Position numbers and translations under genes: made by a program. Shown here one piece after another: positions 12,672 through 36,010 of a stretch of 64,000 nt of DNA. The stretch is taken from positions 2,182,983 through 2,246,982 of the forward strand of contig OX030961.1 in the NCBI GenBank assembly GCA_943735955.1, written 5' to 3'. Position 1 is the first letter of the stretch, and each line of letters opens with the position of its first letter. This DNA is from Piscicola geometra. Lineage: Eukaryota; Annelida; Clitellata; Hirudinida; Piscicolidae. The notes under the pieces are model-generated. The model ran no database searches, was not told where the DNA came from, and worked only from the letters and a program-made list of their open reading frames with translations.

Positions 12672-15190
12672 TCATACAGGGAGTAATGTTTCGTCATCAC
12701 AAACAATACTGGTTTCTGGATTATCGTTAATATTGTTAATTGTATTTGCAATGCAAGTTGTAGCAACGGTGTTATTCTTTTCGTTTGATGAGCATGTTGT
12801 GAATGAATCGTTTGTATTATTGTCGCTTTTCAAAATGTCGTCTTTGCTGATGTCGCCTGATTCGTTTATTATCGTTATATTACCAATACTAATATCAATG
12901 ATATTTTCATTAATAGAAGGGGTAGAATTGACAATGCAATGATTATCACTTGACAATTGGTCGACACTGATTTTGTTATTTCGATCTAGTAATTCTCCTT
13001 TCTCCCTCTGTGATTCTTCGCCATTTACCACTCCAACCTCAAAGCCGTTGATACCATTCACAACGGCATTTGTATTACATGAGACTACATTATTAACATT
13101 AATTTTCGCATCATCATTACTTTTATTATTTAAAACAAAATCTAAATTATTTTCAGAAATACGTTGATCGGTAATCACAGCTATAGAAGCACCCTTTTTA
13201 TCGACTACAAACCCCCCAGCATCGCCGTCACTACCCCCACTATGTTTACGACTGGATGGAAAATTAAGAACTTTATCATTTTCATCGAACTCCACGACCA
13301 CATGTCGGCTGGAGTGGGTGCTGTTGGCCGAAGACTTGAGGTGGTTAGGACAATTCTGGACGTAGATAACCCTATTGTACGCCCTCCAACGGGAACATAG
13401 TTGCCAGTACATCTTGCATTGGATGTACATGAACACGAAGCCGCCCGTGAAGCCGATGCCGACTACGATCAGTTTGGTCCAGAAAGGCCACTCCAGTCTG
13501 CCCCCCTTCACCTGTGGTGTGGCCATGGTGATGTGGCGCTTGTGGTTGATGTTTAAATATATTTTTTTTGCCTTTTCTCTGTTATTCACAGCCTCGAAAA
13601 CGCAAGGCATGTTACAATACTTTTACGCGCCAGGGCAAGCAACATAGGTGTTGCTGAGTTTGATGAGAATTAATGATATTGTTAGCAATGGTTAAGGCTA
13701 ATTGCTGTTTGTGGTTGTTGTTGGTTGGTTGCACTTGTTGTTTCTGCAGGCACCACCTCTTCCATGGTGCGCTCGATGAGGACGTAAAGCGACCACACGA
13801 CGCACGTGATGGCGATCAGATGGAAAGTGACCGAACACATAATCTTCCTGCTCTCAACTTTCGTCATCTCCAACTTCTGCCACTGTGATGGTGGTGGTGG
13901 TGGAGTTCAGAAATGCTGTGGATCATTGAATTGCACTAAAGAAGTTATAAGGCCCTTATTGGAGTTAATTCGGATCGATTCTCTAACAATCAGAAAATAC
14001 TTTAGCAATTTTTTTTATTACTCATCCTAACCTTACCTATAAATATCTGTGTGTTCGGACAAGCAGGACGTAATTTTTCGAATAAACTTTTTTAGGCATT
14101 ATTTTTAATCCCTGGTTAGCAAACTATATATATAATTTATTATAAAAATAATTTTTGTGAAATTTCATTTTTATGCAAACAATAATAAGAATAAAAATTT
14201 TCTTTGAAAATGTATCTAATTTAAGCTGGTAGTTCGCTAACCAGGGCCTTATTATAATTTTTTTGCTATAGTCTGTTTCAATAAAGAAAATAAGAAAGTT
14301 GAGGTATTTTTAATCTTTCAATTTTTAAATACTTAATATTTTCGGATTTTTATGTCCAGGACATCAGAATTTTATGATAAATCACTTAAATCAAATTGAA
14401 TAACCTCAAATCAAGGTCATCAAGCTCTGAATAACTCAGCATCTCTCTCAACTATTCCCCCCTTCCCCCTCTCCCCATCACTCACTCTCTCCAGTACAAC
14501 CACCTTGTGAAATGGCTTTACAGTGGCTGTCATCTTGAATAGCTCCTTGCACAATTCGCATGACTTCATGTTGCCACTCTTGATCCACTGCTGCAGACAG
14601 TCCTGATGCACAAACTTGAGACTCCCTGAGATGAAATGTTATGAGAAACATTTGAAAAATGATGGAATGAAAAAACATACAATTTTAATTTATGAAATTT
14701 TAAAGATTATATTTAATGATATTTTCAATAATGATATAAAAGAATTAGAAAAGATAAGAGACCCGAGCAAGCACATGGAGAGATGAGTGGCAACTGATTG
14801 TCACCCTCACAATGACAGATTCTGCAGACATTTGAACTGGATGAGTTGAAGGAAATGAAAGAACATTCTCGCTTCAATGGCTGTCTTTCTTCTTCTTCTT
14901 CTACACTCTAAGCACAAAGTAAGGTTGATGATAGTAAGTGAAGGATTAATAAAAATATATAACTAACAAATCATTTTTTTTTATATATAGTAAATTATAT
15001 ATAAAAATTTTGAACAGTGGAACAAGCTTGGAAATTAATAATGGACATAAATGGACTGGTATTGTAACAGGATGTTACTAACTATTCCAAATATAATTAA
15101 TTTTAACTATATATTTTTTCTTTTAAAATCCCTAATGACCTTGCTGGTATTTCTGAGTGAGTTCCGCTCTTCCTCAAACGCCTCCGACAT
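12672..15190 (-). CDS. MARCHF1/8: MARCH1/8-like membrane RING-CH E3 ubiquitin ligase
   Basis: These membrane-bound E3 ligases ubiquitinate the cytosolic tails of membrane proteins and drive their endocytosis. Exons (minus strand) 15190-15140, 14907-14763, 14625-14504, 13882-13757 and 13511-12672 join in phase to about 427 residues. The RING-CH domain spans exons 2-3: [20 protein letters not shown], then [11 protein letters not shown] and SCELCKELF, giving C-x2-C, the diagnostic H-x2-C and the final C-x2-C. Exon 4 has KIMCSVTFH and the first membrane segment ([13 protein letters not shown]). Exon 5 starts with LEWPFWTKL, a second membrane segment and [12 protein letters not shown], a run very typical of MARCH1/8. 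The remaining tail of roughly 220 residues is Asn/Ser/Asp-rich and much longer than in the vertebrate proteins. The first exon ([11 protein letters not shown]) is less certain but is in phase. Confidence 0.9.
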
Positions 15191-15506
15191 TCCCAAGACT
15201 TTCTTTTTGTGAAATTTAATAAACGAAACAAGATGAAACTTTTAATTGATAAACATTTTGATAAATTCAATCAATTAAACTATTAAAAGTTTTAAGTTAA
15301 AACGGTGTTGAAAAATTCTTGATTTTGTAAATAAATTCAGCTTTACAAAAGTAAAACATGTGATTTTAGTATTTTTATACTAATTACTTTAAAAAGTACT
15401 TAAAAGTTTCTAAAAATTAGATACAAAAACATGATTTAAATTTTAAATTTTTATTTGAATTCCAATTAAAAATCACATCAGGCATTTTTCATAAGAGAAT
15501 TTGCCG
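15191..15506. promoter_or_regulatory. Putative bidirectional promoter, MARCH-like / ABCC
   Basis: Only 316 bases separate the divergent start codons at 15190 (-) and 15507 (+). The interval is AT-rich with no recognisable TATA or CCAAT arrangement. The shared promoter is inferred from geometry alone, and upstream non-coding exons cannot be excluded. Confidence 0.35.
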
Positions 15507-27594
<12,088 letters not shown>

Positions 27595-27736
27595 AAAGCT
27601 TGAAATCATCTTTTTTTAATGTATCAGTAGAGAAGACGTGTGAAATGGGATCATGTATTTTGTTTGAATAGATGTCTTGAGGTTGATTTCTTTTTTTGAA
27701 AAAATTAAAATAGTGAGTAATAACTATTTGGCTGTT

Positions 27737-27742
27737 AATAAA
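27737..27742 (+). terminator. Possible ABCC poly(A) signal AATAAA
   Basis: An AATAAA hexamer lies 143 bases after the ABCC stop codon, before the mitofusin start at 28069. In AT-rich DNA such hexamers are common, so this is only a candidate. Confidence 0.3.
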
Positions 27743-28068
27743 AAAAGATTTAAAGTGTAATATTAAAAAATATTTTTATTAAAACCTTGGGGGTTTTCAC
27801 TTAGTAGTCATTAAAACCATTTTATGATGACAAAATTTTATGATCAATTATAATTACGATTCAATTTTATAGTTCGAGTTTTTATATGTAACATTTAAGT
27901 TCACTTTAAATACAAAATATAATAGCTCGAAAGTGTAGAAGGATATCCCAGCGTTAACTTTTAAAAGTGAATCCATGTTGAAACACCTTAAAACTTAGCC
28001 TTAGTTACTAAGGAAGGCATGAACCTTTCAAATTAGTTTTACTATTGATCTTAAAAATAGTTTTCAAA

Positions 28069-31000
28069 ATGAGTGGATCATCTCTGAAATTTTTCGCAGA
28101 TGCAAAAGCAAGTATTGAAAAGCTGGGGTCAAACCTCTTAGAAACTGTCTCAGATGAAAATGACTTCATAAAAGGTTCTTTCACTTTAAAAGAATAATTC
28201 ATTCATTCTTCTTTGTGTTTTTGCAATTTTCATTTATTTAATTATATGTCTAAATAGTCGCTCACACCATTGAAATTAAATAATTTATGTTTTTACATTT
28301 TCTATAGTTACTATAGTATAGTAGGTACTAACCAAATAAAAACCTTTAGGCGATGCATTGGTAGCAGATGAGTTGTTGGAGGAATCCATGGTGAAGGAAT
28401 TTGAAGGGTACTGTGAGAAAATAAGAGGTGTGCTGGAAATGGTGGAAAGACATAACATGAAGGTTGTCTTCTTTGGAAGGTAGGTTGGTTTAACTTTTCA
28501 TTTGTTGAAAATAAGATCTGTTAAACCCTCTTCGGACTTACAATCACCAGTTTTCATCACTCAATCACTACACAACACTCCACCAATCCACCCTTACCAA
28601 CACCAACCACTCCACAGAACTTCGAATGGTAAGAGCACAGTGATCAACGCCATGTTGAAGAACAAGATCTTACCATCAGGCATGGGCCATACCACAAACT
28701 GCTTTGTACAGGTTCAATTCTACTGAAATAATTGTTAAATTAATAATCATGATGATCATAATAATAATTATTATATCATCATAACAATAATAATAATAAT
28801 CATAGTAATTATAATAGCTCATAGATCTGGCTTATAAACAGCATATATTTTATTAATAGTTTTTAATTTTTCAAAAATTCTATTTTCTTGATGAGCAATC
28901 TTTAGTATGAAGTCTTGTTGGGTGCTGCACAGGTGGAAGGAACAGATGATGAAGAGGCTTGTCTTGTCAACGAGGAAGGAGAAATTGGAAGCATAAAAGT
29001 GATACTAAATAAATAATTTATTAACATTCATAAACCATTACAATGTTTATTATTAATAACGGTTAATAATGATTATTATTTATAGTATTAACTATCTTAA
29101 TTTTCGCCAATTTTCATCATCTTGACATTTTAATGCACTGATAGGACATCCACAGAATATCACAGAGCAACACAATTCCATTCAGCAATACAACACAATA
29201 CAGTCCATTCAGCAATACAACAAAATACAGTCCATTCATTTGACCAGACAACACAATACAGTCCATTCATTCGACCAGACAACACAATACAGTCCATTCA
29301 TTCGACAAGACAACACAATACAGTCCATTTATTCGACAAGACAACACAATACAGTCCATTCATTCGACCAGACAACACAATACAGTCCATTTATTCGACA
29401 AGACAACACAATACAGTCCATTTATTCGACAAGACAACACAATACAGTCCATTCATTCGACCAGACAACACAATACAGTCCATTTATTCGACAAGACAAC
29501 ACAATACAGTCCATTCATTCAGCAATACAACATAATACAGTCCATTCATTCAGCAATACAACACAATACAGTCAATTTATTCGACAAGACAACACAATAC
29601 AGTCCATTTATTCGACAAGACAACACAATACAGTCCATTTATTCGACAAGACAACACAATACAGTCCATTCATTCAGCAATACAACACAATACAGTCCTT
29701 AGGCGAGTTGGCGAGTGCCCTGAGCGAGAGGCGCTTGAGCAGTGACAGCCTCATCCGCCTCAAGTGGCCCAAGCGACACTGCAAGCTGCTGCGAGAAGAT
29801 GTGGTCTTCGTCGATAGGTGCGTTGTGTGTGTGTCTTCAAATACGAATCGCCAAAAATTTCTATCGCGCCATTTTTTTATACCTTTTTTTTTTATCATGC
29901 TATAGAGTCTATAGTCTATGTTGGCGATTCATAATTCAAGACATACTCTATAGACTATAGTATAGAGTGGTTTTGAAGTTTTTTTGGCTTTGCGCCACGT
30001 TAATAATGCTTGTCGTTGTATTTTATTGTATTTTATTAAGTTTTCATTGCATTGCATTGTATTATATCGTACACAACAAATTGTAAGCGCCCAATCACCT
30101 CTGCAGTCCTGGCATTGACTTATCAGCCGACGTTGACAAGTGGATCGACAAGTTCTGCCTCGACGCCGATGTCTTCGTCTTGGTCGTGAATGCTGAGTCG
30201 ACTTTGATGTTGACTGTGAGTCAGTCAGGTGGTGGTGCTGGTAAGGTATTAAGCCAATTAATGAAATTAATAAATAAAGGTCATTATTCAATAAATACAA
30301 TAAATGAATGAATAAATGAAATCAATCAGTCATGAAGGGGTGGGTGGTATATAACAAGTATTTTATACACTATAATTTTAATGAGATGTATATTTATTTT
30401 CATTTATGTATTATCTAACTACCATTACTTTATAAATGTAATGCTACTAAATCTGCAAAGACAAATACTTCTATTAAAGCTCCATTTTCGCCAGGAAAAA
30501 AACTTCTTCCACCGCGTAAGCACGCGTCTTTCCAAGCCTAACATCTTCATCCTTAACAACCGTTGGGATGCCTCATCCTACGAACAGGAAACGATGAAAG
30601 AGGTGGTGTGAGAGGAGCATCAGTGTGCTATAATGGCTACATAAAGGGAATTTTGGCTACACTAAAAAAATATATCCTATTTTTTCTAATATTTCAAGAT
30701 AAATATTTATTCTTTCTAATCCTTTTTCTTTTATTCTTATTATCTCCCACCATTCGCTTCTTTCCTTCCAGGTGAGACAGCAGCACGAACAACGCTGTGG
30801 TGACTTCCTGGTGCACGAGCTTCAATGCATACCCACCAAAGATCTTCCCAACAGACTTTTCTTCGTCTCAGCCCAAGAAACTCTTCGACAATCATCATCA
30901 TCGCTACCACCGCCACTATCACCATCATCATCACCACCGTCATCATCAACGCCGTCAACATCGTCATCATTACCACCTAAGGCATCAACTTCACACTCAC

Positions 31001-31984
31001 CACAACCTTCCCCACCCACTTCGCTTCCTCCCCCTTTTTCTCGGCATGAAGGCAGGCTGGGCTGTGGCGAGAGACTGAGGGAGTGGCAGGCGTTTGAAGA
31101 CTCCTTTGAGGTGCATTTTTTGAATAAATCAGTTTTTAAATAAATTTTCTATCAATCAATAATAAGTAGGACTAATTAAATTAAAATAAAATAAAGTTTA
31201 CAAATTGTTATCTCGTCTTCTCTTTTTCTCGTTTCCATCCCATCCCCATCCATCCATCCATCCCCCTCCATCCAACCATCCATCCATCCATCCCCCATCC
31301 ATCCATCCAACCATCCATCCATCCATCCATCCATCCCCCATCCATCCATCCAACCATCCATCCCATCCATCCATCCATCCATCCATCCATGCATTCACCA
31401 GCAATGCATCTCCAAGACCGCAGTGGAGACGAAGTTCAGCCATCACGTGACGTCACTGCGCACGCTCAACCACAAACTGATGCTGCTGTGGCAAGGCGTC
31501 TGTCATGAGGCAATGAGGCTCAGGTGGTGCCGTCGTTGATGTGGTCTTGATGTGGTCTTGATGTGGTCTTGGCGTGAGCCGGTAGTGGTGGTGTGGTAGT
31601 AAAAGGGTGTGCTTGTGGAGGGAGTATGGCCTTGTAGTAACACCGTGGTCGATGAAAGATCAACTGGACCTAATAATTTAGGAATTATCTATAAAAATAA
31701 TTCGAAGAATTCACGAATTGAACTTACCCGCATTATCTGAAAGCACTCGATGAATGTATGAATTGCACTTGAACAACAATCCGGCTTCAGAAACGTCAAA
31801 CTGAAAGAGATCGCCGACTTGGCTTCTCAACTCTCGTTCATTCAGGACAGCTCCTTGAGCACTTCTCAATTAATGAGGAAAAACATCGTAAATACCTCAT
31901 CCGAACTCGCTCACCGTGTAAGTGGTAGGAGTAGTAGTAATAGTAATAGTAGTAGTGGTAGTAGTAGTAATAGTAGTAGTAGTA

Positions 31985-32025
<41 letters not shown>

Positions 32026-35000
32026 CGTTGTAGTAGTCGTAGTAGTAGTAGTAATAGTAGTAGTAGTAGTAGCTGTAGTAGTACTATTAGTAGTACCCAC
32101 TCTGCCACCAGATGCACTACATCCTACGTCATGAACTCGACAACCTGCCATCTATCGTGCAGGAATTCGTCAAGCCATTTGACCCCGAAGATCTGCAAGT
32201 ACTCAATAACTACAAGAGAGTATGTTCTAGCGTTTAGTTTTTTAGTCTTGCTAATTTATTGTTTTTTTTCTTTAAACAAAACTGATTTAGCATTAAAATG
32301 TTTATTAAAAATGAGAATGACTAATCATTTTAATCTTTTTTGTGCCTATACACTATCGTACCAACCAATCTACCATCTCGTTAATTATCAAATCAATAAA
32401 TCAAATATGTTTATATTGCGCTTTTAAATGATTTCAAGAGCTTTTATCACGCCTCACTGCACCTCAAAAGGACCTGAACTTCTTCGTCGAGGAGTGCCTC
32501 ACCCGCAACCTCCATCTCAAGTTTACGCCCCTCGCCAGAAACACCCTCTGTGCCGTCAGCAAACAACTCGTCGGTATGACATTTGTGGAAAGTCGGATTA
32601 TTTATTTGTGAAAAGAATTTTTAATCTTTTTCGCTAGGTGGTGAGAAGTTAGATAATTATTTAACAAGAATTTAAATTATTTTTCGCCTGGGGTGGAAAT
32701 TTGGATAATTATAATGATTTCATAGAAAATCTCAATTCTCTCGCTAAGGGGTGTAAAAAAGTTGTGCTTTTCGCCTTAAATAACTCGGTTTTCTCGTTTA
32801 ATTATTCATTCATTTATTTTCTTCGCTCCTCAGAGGCCTTCATGGGCATGCTGCCTGAGCCGAAACACAAAGAATTGAAGGCGCTTTTACCGTCCAGGGA
32901 TTTTGAAGTGAGGATTGGGACAGGGAGGAATGCAGTGGCGCTTTTTGTGGGGATTTGCAGGCATTTGTGTGGACTCTCCTGTTAATTAGAAAAATATATT
33001 TTTATTAATCTTGTGGTAAGGCTATCCGGCTTTTTATAGGTTGACATTTTATGAAATGGCGAAACCTATCTTCTCAAGGTAGTTTATAATCTGGAATGTT
33101 CCAAATTGTGCGGCAACTTTCAGGCAGATCTGAGGTTTGTGCCACTAACAACTACCATTCCGCCCCATCGATTTGGATTATTATTTATACTTTCACCTTT
33201 AAATAACTAATTTCCGAAAAATTGACATTACTTAGTTTTATCATTATAATTTATAAAAACTATATTTAATTAATAAAAATATCATATTGAAGAAGTTATT
33301 ATCTTTTAAAAAAGATTTCACTTTTCGCTGGGAATTTCTGCTCTTTTTCAAAGATTCACTGGTTCCTCCATGGGAGATGATGAGGTGACTGAAGCGGTGT
33401 TGGTAGTAATGATTGCTTTGGTGATAGTAATGATTGTTGTGGTGATAGTGATGATTGCTGTAGTGATAGTAATGATTTTTGTGGTGATAGTAATGATTGT
33501 TATAGTGATAGTAATGATTGCTGTGATGTAGAGACCGAACGAAACAGATATTTTTATTTCGGCCGAAACCGAATTTAGGCCGAAATTAAAATCCCATTTT
33601 CCGCCGAAACCCAAATTAAGCCGAAATTGAATATCAATTTTCGGCCGAAACCGAAATTAAACCGAAATTGTAATCAGATTTTCGGCCGAAACCGAAATTT
33701 TTTCCAACTTTAAAAAGGAAAAAATAGTATTTAACGATGACAATGCTAGTTTAATAAGTAAATCCAAACAAGCGTATATTTTAAGCAAAAAAATAAAAGT
33801 TTTTCAACAACAAGCTTTGCTTTGGTCAGACTGACATTTTGTAAAAACTTCCAAATAGGATTCAACGACATTCTCACAATTTATTTTTGAATTAATTAAT
33901 CGAAGCCAAATCTTCTCGTTCTTTTGACTTATAAATAGTTTGGAAAAAAGAATGGATATCTAGAATTCCACATGCTTGCATATGTTATTCGAACAATTAG
34001 TCTTATGTCACCCATAAATCAATTAACCACGATATCTAATAAAGATGAGAATCGAACCCAAACTTAATAATTCGAGTTCGATTGAGGATATACAGATACT
34101 TACTTTTGACAATAACATTTTTTAAACAAATGTTTCAAAAAATAGAATTTGCTTAAAAGAAGTTTTGTTAAATATCATCATTGAACGTATCCCAATTACT
34201 TAAATTTCAAATACATGATTGTTGTTCCAGATGCTTGTATATGTTATTTGAATAATTAGTCTGCTGCAATCCATAAATCAATCAACCACGATAACTAATA
34301 GATATCTAATAGAGAATCGAATCCGAACTTAATAGTTCGATTGAGGATACAGATATATCAGATAAACTACATAAATAAATAAAAATTTCGGTTTTTCGGT
34401 AAATATGAGATCCATTTCGGCCCAAACTGAAATTGAGCCGAAATTACAAAATTATTTTCGGCCGAAATTGTAAAATTAGATTCGGCCGAAACCGAAAAAT
34501 TGCCGAAACTAAGAAAATTGGCAATTTCGGTGCCGAAACCGAACTGAATTTCGGTCGGTCTCTACTGTGATGATAGTAATGATTGTTGTGGTGATAGTAA
34601 TGATTGTTGTGGTGATAGTAATGATTGCTGTGGTGATAGTAATGATTGCTGTGGTGATAGTAATGATTGCTGTGGTGATAGTAATGATTTCTGTGGTGAT
34701 AGTAATGATTGTTGTGGTGATAGTTATAATTATTATATTAATAGTTATGATTATTATGGTAATAGTTATGATTGTTTTAGTAATAGTAATGATTATTATG
34801 GTAATAGTTATGATTGTTTTAGTAATAGTAATGATTGTTATGGGGATAGGAATGATTGTTATGTGGATAGTAATGATCGTTTTGGTATCTTCTGCAACTC
34901 AATTCAGTGGTGCAAGCTGATGAATTGCACGTCGATGAATGCATCCCTGCTTCCATTCACCTCGCCATCCTCTCTCGCCGCTATGTCATTCGTCGCATTG

Positions 35001-36010
35001 GTTGGCTCTTCTCTCACTTTTGTTTCCTTCTAAATAGCGCTATATAAATCATTAGGGATTGATTGAATGATAGTATTAACCATCACTCATCATCCATCAT
35101 CATCATCATCGGCGTCGTTCAACATTTGCATCCACCCATCACCGCTCTTCAACATCGCATCTCTGTTGCTCACCCTGGCGCATTTAAAATAGACATCATC
35201 ATCATCACCATCATCATCATCGCCATCATCATCATCATCGCCATCATCATCACTACCACCACTCTAATCCAAAAGATAAGCAAAATGGTAGGCATGCGTA
35301 TCGTACTCACGTGTACACTCCTCTACGCTGTCCTCTACACGTACGAGAGAGGCACTTGGAACGACATCAGTAGGAGGGAGGCGTACAAGCAGCAGTACTG
35401 TTGCCATGCCAACCGGCAATTGGGCACACTCATGAATCTCCTGTGCTCGTCTTGTAGTATGCAGGTGGAAAGGTGGGTGGGTAGGTGGGTTGGTTTGTGG
35501 CTAGGTGGGTGAGTAGGTGGGTTGGTTTGTGGCTAGGTGGGTGGGTGGGTTAAGTGGGCTGGTTGATGGGTGGTTTTAGTTGGTTGGTTTGTTTGTGGGT
35601 GGTTCTAGTTAGTGAGTTGGTTGGGTGGTGATCTGTGTAACAGCTCACTTACTTTTATCTTAAGTATCTAATTAATTGTTACTGACTGACTTCTACATAC
35701 ATACTTCTACAAATATAAAACCTCCCTTCCGCAGTGAGTTGGTGCACCTCTACAATACATCGGCCAAGCTGCTGGAAGGCCACGAGAAGGAGATGGAGGC
35801 TTGCATGGGAGAGGTGCGAGTGGCGGTTGATCGCCTGGACAGGATTTCCAAAGAAGCTAACCATTTCAGGTGGGTGTTTGAGGTGCTAATGGAGCGTGTA
35901 ATTTTTTGGGATTTGGTCTGTAAAAATTGTTTGTCCTTCTTGCAAACAGTTGCAAACACGAAGAGATCCACAAACAACTGGAAAGATTCAAGCTGACCTA
36001 CAAACTCTGA
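28069..36010 (+). CDS. MFN: Mitofusin (outer mitochondrial membrane fusion GTPase)
   Basis: Dynamin-related GTPase that tethers and fuses outer mitochondrial membranes. Exons: 28069-28174, 28350-28479, 28618-28711, 28933-28998, 29696-29817, 30107-30215, 30495-30602, 30772-31110, 31402-31523, 31792-31917, 32112-32219, 32441-32573, 32834-32907, 33079-33134, 33315-33384, 34908-35000, 35276-35472, 35735-35869, 35950-36010, about 750 residues, matching the usual size. The G1 loop GRTSNGKST spans exons 2-3, the G3 motif DSPG forms across exons 5-6, and the G4-like NNRWD is in exon 7. Exon 8 ends with a Ser/Pro-rich insert not expected in the family. [18 protein letters not shown] and RFHFSLG (exons 14-15) match the conserved pre-membrane region. 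Exons 16-17 carry the membrane segments and YTYERGTW, and exons 18-19 the C-terminal coiled-coil HR2. Exons 9 and 10 do not join in phase with consensus splice sites; the true junction or a missed micro-exon is unresolved. Confidence 0.92.
29190..29695 (+). repeat. 31-bp minisatellite containing the exon-5 splice acceptor
   Basis: Roughly 17 units of 31 bases, each with AACACAATACAGTCCATT followed by CATTCGACAAG or TATTCGACAAG variants. The last unit ends ATACAG|TCC, the acceptor of mitofusin exon 29696-29817. The array is free of stops in one frame from 29240 into the exon; because 31 is not a multiple of three, all three frames of the unit are open. Confidence 0.9.
29892..29975. repeat. Imperfect palindrome rich in TATAGACTATAG
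   Basis: GCTATAGAGTCTATAGTCTA near 29900 is inversely repeated as ACTCTATAGACTATAGTATA near 29945, with about 25 bases between. A related ATAGACTATAGACTATAG occurs at about 51768. This could be a small foldback element, but no target duplication was recognised. Confidence 0.45.
29985..30075 (+). repeat. SINE 3' tail, copy 1 (mitofusin intron)
   Basis: TTTGCGCCACGTTAATAATG followed by CTTGTCGTTGTATTTTATTG resembles the tails at about 48625-48670 and 57345-57385. Only the 3' part is present; no A or B box was found upstream. Confidence 0.5.
31240..31392 (+). repeat. (CCAT)n tetranucleotide array in mitofusin intron
   Basis: CATC/CCAT units with short CCCC interruptions end just before the acceptor of exon 31402-31523. 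Spurious open frames on both strands (MDGW repeats) derive from it. Confidence 0.95.
31918..32097 (+). repeat. (GTA)n microsatellite in mitofusin intron
   Basis: An interrupted GTAGTA array starts directly after the donor of exon 31792-31917 and fills most of the intron up to the next acceptor at 32111. The long Ser-rich frame across it is intron read-through. Confidence 0.95.
33395..33528 (+). repeat. 18-bp minisatellite, left part
   Basis: Tandem units of GTGATAGTAATGATTGYTGT in a mitofusin intron, interrupted by the hAT-type element at 33529 and continuing at 34565-34880. The open Val/Ile/Met-rich frames here are repeat artefacts. Confidence 0.9.
33529..34564. mobile_element. Non-autonomous hAT-type element, 1036 bp
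   Basis: The ends are TAGAGACCGAACGAAA and, as reverse complement of the right end, TAGAGACCGACCGAAA. Perfect 8-base duplications CTGTGATG flank it (33521-33528 and 34565-34572). Both subterminal regions are packed with TTTCGGCCGAAACCGAAATT-like repeats in inverted arrangement. The interior holds a direct duplication (about 33970-34105 and 34230-34350). No transposase-like frame is visible, so it would depend on a source elsewhere. Confidence 0.85.
34565..34885 (+). repeat. 18-bp minisatellite, right part
   Basis: Continuation of the GTGATAGTAATGATTGYTGT array beyond the hAT-type element, drifting toward AATAGTTATGATTRTTWTRG units. Confidence 0.9.
35090..35265 (+). repeat. (ATC)n tracts in mitofusin intron
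   Basis: Two ATC-rich runs (about 35093-35113 and 35198-35252) precede the acceptor of exon 35276-35472. Confidence 0.85.
35470..35630 (+). repeat. G-rich GGTGGGT minisatellite
   Basis: Units such as GGTGGGTTGGTTTGTGGCTA repeat just after the donor at 35472. Many runs of three G on the non-template strand give G-quadruplex potential in the nascent RNA; this is inferred from sequence only. Confidence 0.8.

Noticed and set aside
12625..12942. Plus-strand hydrophobic 105-codon frame
   Set aside because: Antisense shadow of the Asn-rich tail of the MARCH-like exon.
29240..29905. 221-codon open frame with repeated [13 protein letters not shown] units
   Set aside because: Mostly minisatellite; only the part from 29696 is a real mitofusin exon. 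Translation of the repeats is possible but unproven and is listed as a finding.
31176..31450. MDGWMDGW and HPSIHPS repeat proteins
   Set aside because: Both strands of the intronic (CCAT)n repeat.
31819..32427. 202-codon Ser-rich frame
   Set aside because: The first part is mitofusin exon 10; the rest is read-through of an intronic (GTA)n tract past a good GTAAGT donor.
34567..34920. Val/Ile/Met-rich frame resembling a multi-pass membrane protein
   Set aside because: Translation of the 18-bp minisatellite; no splice or start support.
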